64,000 bases of DNA. Source: Ohessyouella blattaphilus (lineage in GTDB: Bacteria; Bacillota; Clostridia; Lachnospirales; Lachnospiraceae). The position numbers and the translations under genes are program-made. Below are positions 61,313-64,000 of the stretch, one piece after another. Within the stretch, counting starts at the first letter, position 1. The number at the start of each line of letters is the position of its first letter. A model generated the notes under the pieces. The model was not told the DNA's origin, did no database searches, and worked only from the letters and a program-made list of their open reading frames with translations. The stretch lies in assembly GCF_024721265.1 (NCBI RefSeq), contig NZ_JAMXOC010000016.1, positions 1-64,000 of the forward strand, in the 5' to 3' direction.

Positions 61313-61652
61313 AAGAGGCGCGAATAAAGAAAAGAAGGTAATCTGGACAAAGTATGGCAGGGAAAGATTAGAGCATGCCAGAGGGGGGCTTAAATCCTTT
61401 ATTATGGGAGTGCTCACGCTGGTGCTTTTATTTCTGGTGTTGCTCATGTCCTTCTTAGTGGCTGGCGAGGTGAATATGCTAGCAGCAATTGTGGTTATCC
61501 TGATTGGCTACCTAGCCATCCGCGGGATTCGCTACGGGATTGCCGGCTTTAAGGAAAAGCAAAAAAGCACATTTTTCTGCAAAGTAGGCATTGGCTTAAA
61601 CGGTCTGGTTTTACTGGGACTATTGCTAATCTTTGTAAGGGGGTTATTTTGA
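61305..61652 (+). CDS. Small uncharacterised membrane protein
   Basis: 115 residues from GTG 61305, eight bases after AGGAG; an upstream GTG at 61281 lies before that site. A basic N-terminus (AKRGANKEKKVIWTKYGRERLE) is followed by three hydrophobic helices (about 32-55, 58-75, 92-113). I do not recognise the family with certainty; it resembles small clostridial proteins listed as DUF6142, which is recall only. Its TGA overlaps the ATG of the next gene, and it overlaps the VanZ gene too, so the three form one translationally linked set. Confidence 0.65.
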   Translation: MAKRGANKEKKVIWTKYGRERLEHARGGLKSFIMGVLTLVLLFLVLLMSFLVAGEVNMLAAIVVILIGYLAIRGIRYGIAGFKEKQKSTFFCKVGIGLNGLVLLGLLLIFVRGLF

Positions 61653-63697
61653 TGGTTAAGGAACGTCTTGCTTTAGGGATGGACAAAATAACGGAAATCA
61701 TTCGGGAAGCGAACACGGATATGCCCCTAGATACTTACTTTAGGCAAGTGGCTACTTTTTTGGAGAAGACCACCAGGGTGTATCAAAAGGTGAACGCCGG
61801 GAATTACTTAGAACGTGACGTAAACGAACTTAAAGAAGATAATCAAAGTCTCTACGAAGATATTCGCGGTGAGAATTACGAAAGTAGCTTTTGTAATCCG
61901 GATTATGCCAGGGAATGTCTAGGCGAGGAGCTAGCTTCTCACCTTTGTTTTTTAGCAGCGGAGGTCCGCATAGCCATTCCCAGTGCTTATGAAGGGCAAG
62001 AGGAATACTTAGCGATTATCTATGAGCTCTTTACCTTGGTATATACTTTATATCGTCAAGGCGAACTTACAAAAAAGAGTCTCCAGCAAGCGATTTATTG
62101 GCATGCCAGCGACTATCTCGATGTTTTCCTCGCCGACCGCTTAATAGCTGGGGCCACTCCCGAGTCGGGAATTGCCTTTACGGTGCTTAAGGCGTATCAA
62201 AAGGACGATTTGCGCTATCTATACGGTTACGGTGAATACGTAGGCGAGGAGCAATTAGCACTAGCGACTTTTATAAATCAGCTACCGGAAGAGACGATTA
62301 CGAAGATGGCTTCCGTATTTACAGAAGGGTATCGACTGGGCTTTGTAGCTACCGGTAAGGACTTATCCATTAAAGGTACAGTGAGCCTTCGCTTCGTCCT
62401 AGGGTTTGAACGGGTGATTATTAAAGCCATCGCAAACTTTAAGGAAATGGGATTAAAACCGGTTATTCAAAGAGCGGCTAGCAGTGCCCTGCTAAAACAA
62501 GGAATGTCTAAAGTCGGAGTATACGGCGGAATCGTCAATAAGCAATTTGATTATGACCACCGTTTTGACCAAGGGCTCTTTTTCGATAAAAAGTACGTGC
62601 AGCGTAAGCTAGAAGTGATGCAGACCACCTTCGAACACCACGGGGATTTGCAGAGGCTGTTAGCAGGTCCGGCGGTTATTGAGGTCTTTGGCGAAGAGTT
62701 TACACCGCTAAAGAAGAAAGAAAGTAGCCTGGCGTACACCAAGGAGCAGGAAGAGCTTTTGCAAACATATGAAATGAAGGCGGCGTCAATTCAGAATACG
62801 TACATTCCCCGGGAAGAGCGGAGCTTTACCATCGTCGCTTATCCTACCCCGGAGATTGGGCCTGAATTTGCGGAGATCTTTGCCGATGTGATTAAAATCA
62901 ATACGTTGGATTACCAGTTATACCAAAAGGTTCAACAGAGTTTGATCGACGCTCTCGATACTGGGGAAGCGGTACGGATTATCGGCAGTGGTGATAACCA
63001 GACAGATCTAACGGTTAACCTCTGGAAGTTAAAAGACCCTCAGCGAGAGACGATTTTTGAAAACTGTGTCGCGGATGTTAATATTCCGGTGGGCGAGGTC
63101 TTTACTTCGCCGGTGCTAGCGGGCACTAGTGGCGTTCTTCACGTCAGCCAGGTGTATTTAAACGAGTTGCAGTTTGAGAATTTAAAGATTACCCTCACCG
63201 ACGGAATGGTGACCGATTATACCTGTACCAACTTTGACAGTGAGTCAGAGAACAGGCAGTATATTAAAGAAAATATTTTATATAACCGAGAGACGTTACC
63301 GCTTGGAGAATTTGCGATTGGTACCAACACCTTAGCCTATGCGGTCGCTAGGAAGTACGGAATAGAAGATAAGTTTCCTATCTTGATTGCGGAGAAAATG
63401 GGACCCCACTTTGCTCTTGGGGATACGTGTTATTCATGGAGTGAAGAGATTCCAGTGTACAATCCAGATGGCAAGGAAATTGTGGCTAGAGACAATGCCT
63501 GTTCCTTGCTAAGGAAAGAGGATGTGCAAAAGGCGTACTTTAACTGCCATACAGATATTACCATTCCTTATGATGAGATTGGTAGTTTAGCGGTGGTAAG
63601 GGCAGAGGGGGAGGACGTTTTACTGATTAAAGACGGTGTGTTTGTCTATCCGGGAACCGAGATTTTAAATGAACCATTAATGAATAAAGAAGTGTAA
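61652..63697 (+). CDS. M29-family aminopeptidase with long N-terminal helical extension
   Basis: 681 residues from ATG 61652, overlapping the previous stop (TGATG). The C-terminal about 340 residues follow M29 thermophilic aminopeptidases: FTIVAYPTPEIG, VNIPVGEVFTSPVLAG (Glu), LPLGEFAIGTN (Glu), IAEKMGPHFALGDTC (His) and FNCHTDITIPYDEI (His, Asp), so the metal site looks complete. Ordinary M29 enzymes have about 410 residues; here about 330 extra, mostly helical residues precede it (for example ARECLGEELASHLCFLAAEVRIA), with no signal peptide. The extension is unidentified. Probably cytosolic. Followed by purE after 16 bases. Confidence 0.8.
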   Translation: MVKERLALGMDKITEIIREANTDMPLDTYFRQVATFLEKTTRVYQKVNAGNYLERDVNELKEDNQSLYEDIRGENYESSFCNPDYARECLGEELASHLCFLAAEVRIAIPSAYEGQEEYLAIIYELFTLVYTLYRQGELTKKSLQQAIYWHASDYLDVFLADRLIAGATPESGIAFTVLKAYQKDDLRYLYGYGEYVGEEQLALATFINQLPEETITKMASVFTEGYRLGFVATGKDLSIKGTVSLRFVLGFERVIIKAIANFKEMGLKPVIQRAASSALLKQGMSKVGVYGGIVNKQFDYDHRFDQGLFFDKKYVQRKLEVMQTTFEHHGDLQRLLAGPAVIEVFGEEFTPLKKKESSLAYTKEQEELLQTYEMKAASIQNTYIPREERSFTIVAYPTPEIGPEFAEIFADVIKINTLDYQLYQKVQQSLIDALDTGEAVRIIGSGDNQTDLTVNLWKLKDPQRETIFENCVADVNIPVGEVFTSPVLAGTSGVLHVSQVYLNELQFENLKITLTDGMVTDYTCTNFDSESENRQYIKENILYNRETLPLGEFAIGTNTLAYAVARKYGIEDKFPILIAEKMGPHFALGDTCYSWSEEIPVYNPDGKEIVARDNACSLLRKEDVQKAYFNCHTDITIPYDEIGSLAVVRAEGEDVLLIKDGVFVYPGTEILNEPLMNKEV

Positions 63698-63713
63698 GAG
63701 AAGGAGAAAGAAA

Positions 63714-64000
63714 ATGGCAAAAGTAGGAATAGTAATGGGAAGTGATTCAGACTTAAAGATTATGTCGAAAGCAGCCGATATGCTAGAAAAATTAGATATC
63801 GATTATGAAATCACGATTATCTCGGCGCATCGGATGCCGGATGTATTTTTTGACTATGCAAAGAGTGCAGAAGGAAAAGGGTTTCAGGTAATTATTGCAG
63901 GTGCAGGAATGGCAGCTCATCTTCCAGGGATGTGCGCGGCTATCTTCCCTTTGCCGGTGATCGGGGTGCCTCTTTCTTCAAAGAATCTTGACGGGGTAGA
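63714..64000 (+). CDS. purE: N5-carboxyaminoimidazole ribonucleotide mutase (partial, cut by window end)
   Basis: The first 95 codons of PurE: KVGIVMGSDSDLKIM at the start, ISAHRMPD, and IAGAGMAAHLPGMCAA, the active-site loops of the class I mutase. AAGGAG lies nine bases before the ATG. It continues beyond the window. The gene shifts the carboxyl group of N5-CAIR to CAIR in purine synthesis and likely starts a new pur group. Confidence 0.93.
   Translation, partial: MAKVGIVMGSDSDLKIMSKAADMLEKLDIDYEITIISAHRMPDVFFDYAKSAEGKGFQVIIAGAGMAAHLPGMCAAIFPLPVIGVPLSSKNLDGV

Noticed and set aside
1-64000. CRISPR arrays, transposases, tRNA or rRNA genes
   Set aside because: No regularly spaced repeats, transposase motifs, cloverleaf sequences or rRNA segments were seen on reading the window; the tRNA-like ends at 21729 and 22073 belong to tmRNA.

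Overview
This window reads as a chromosomal segment from a Gram-positive, low-to-moderate GC Firmicute of class Clostridia, most likely a Lachnospiraceae-type anaerobe. The basis is the gene content: a T-box-controlled trp operon, AddAB instead of RecBCD, a HrcA/CIRCE-controlled small heat-shock gene, the secG-rnr-smpB-ssrA order, split PurH activities (PurO-type cyclohydrolase plus a stand-alone AICAR transformylase), a type 1B pyrD-pyrK pair and a tmRNA tag ending ADENLAYAA. Nearly all genes are on the + strand. I see no insertion sequence, phage, CRISPR array, rRNA or tRNA, and no broken gene; the last gene (purE) is cut by the window edge.

Layout. 0-3.1 kb: three exported proteins (ComEC-like metallo-beta-lactamase lipoprotein, coiled-coil wall protein, C39-like lipoprotein). 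3.1-9.8 kb: trp T-box leader and the complete, overlapping trpEGDCFBA operon. 9.85-11.9 kb: an Lsa/Vga-type ABC-F ATPase behind a leader-peptide attenuator, overlapped by an MGMT-like gene. 11.9-15.2 kb: the last two steps of IMP synthesis and glmM. 15.2-22.1 kb: yitT, secG, rnr, smpB, an M19 dipeptidase, a ferritin-like/VIT iron protein, hsp20 and ssrA.

22.1-32.3 kb is the main accessory region. It is a divergent sugar cluster with two Gfo/Idh/MocA dehydrogenases, two xylose-isomerase-like TIM-barrel enzymes, a ribose-type ABC importer (lipoprotein, ATPase, permease) and a 684-residue LacI-family regulator. The regulator carries a second C-terminal sugar-binding domain that aligns with the transporter's own binding lipoprotein. 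Copies of the palindrome TTTGCGCAA(A) sit at all three promoters. The enzyme set lacks a kinase and fits an oxidation-elimination-hydration-reduction route, as known for levoglucosan and some glycosides, better than a phosphorylating pathway. This is the best candidate for an undescribed system.

32.4-36.8 kb: an OmpR-type two-component system, an orphan hisH-hisF pair and ung. 36.8-39.4 kb: a metal-efflux P-type ATPase with an ArsR/CadC-like repressor and operator. 39.4-48.1 kb: TPR lipoprotein, hflX, addB, addA. 48.1-50.2 kb: an autoregulated PadR-DUF1700-DUF4097-PspC envelope module. 50.3-56.2 kb: a degenerate TagA/WecG-like protein, a CdaR-like regulator, ftsE, ftsX, an M23 hydrolase/activator and a CtpA protease, a cell-wall/division group. 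56.2-60.8 kb: pyrC-pyrF-pyrK-pyrD-pyrE. 60.9-64 kb: a VanZ-like protein, a small membrane protein, an M29 aminopeptidase with a long extra N-terminal domain, and the start of purE.

All functional calls come from reading motifs and from recalled family knowledge; no database search was run.
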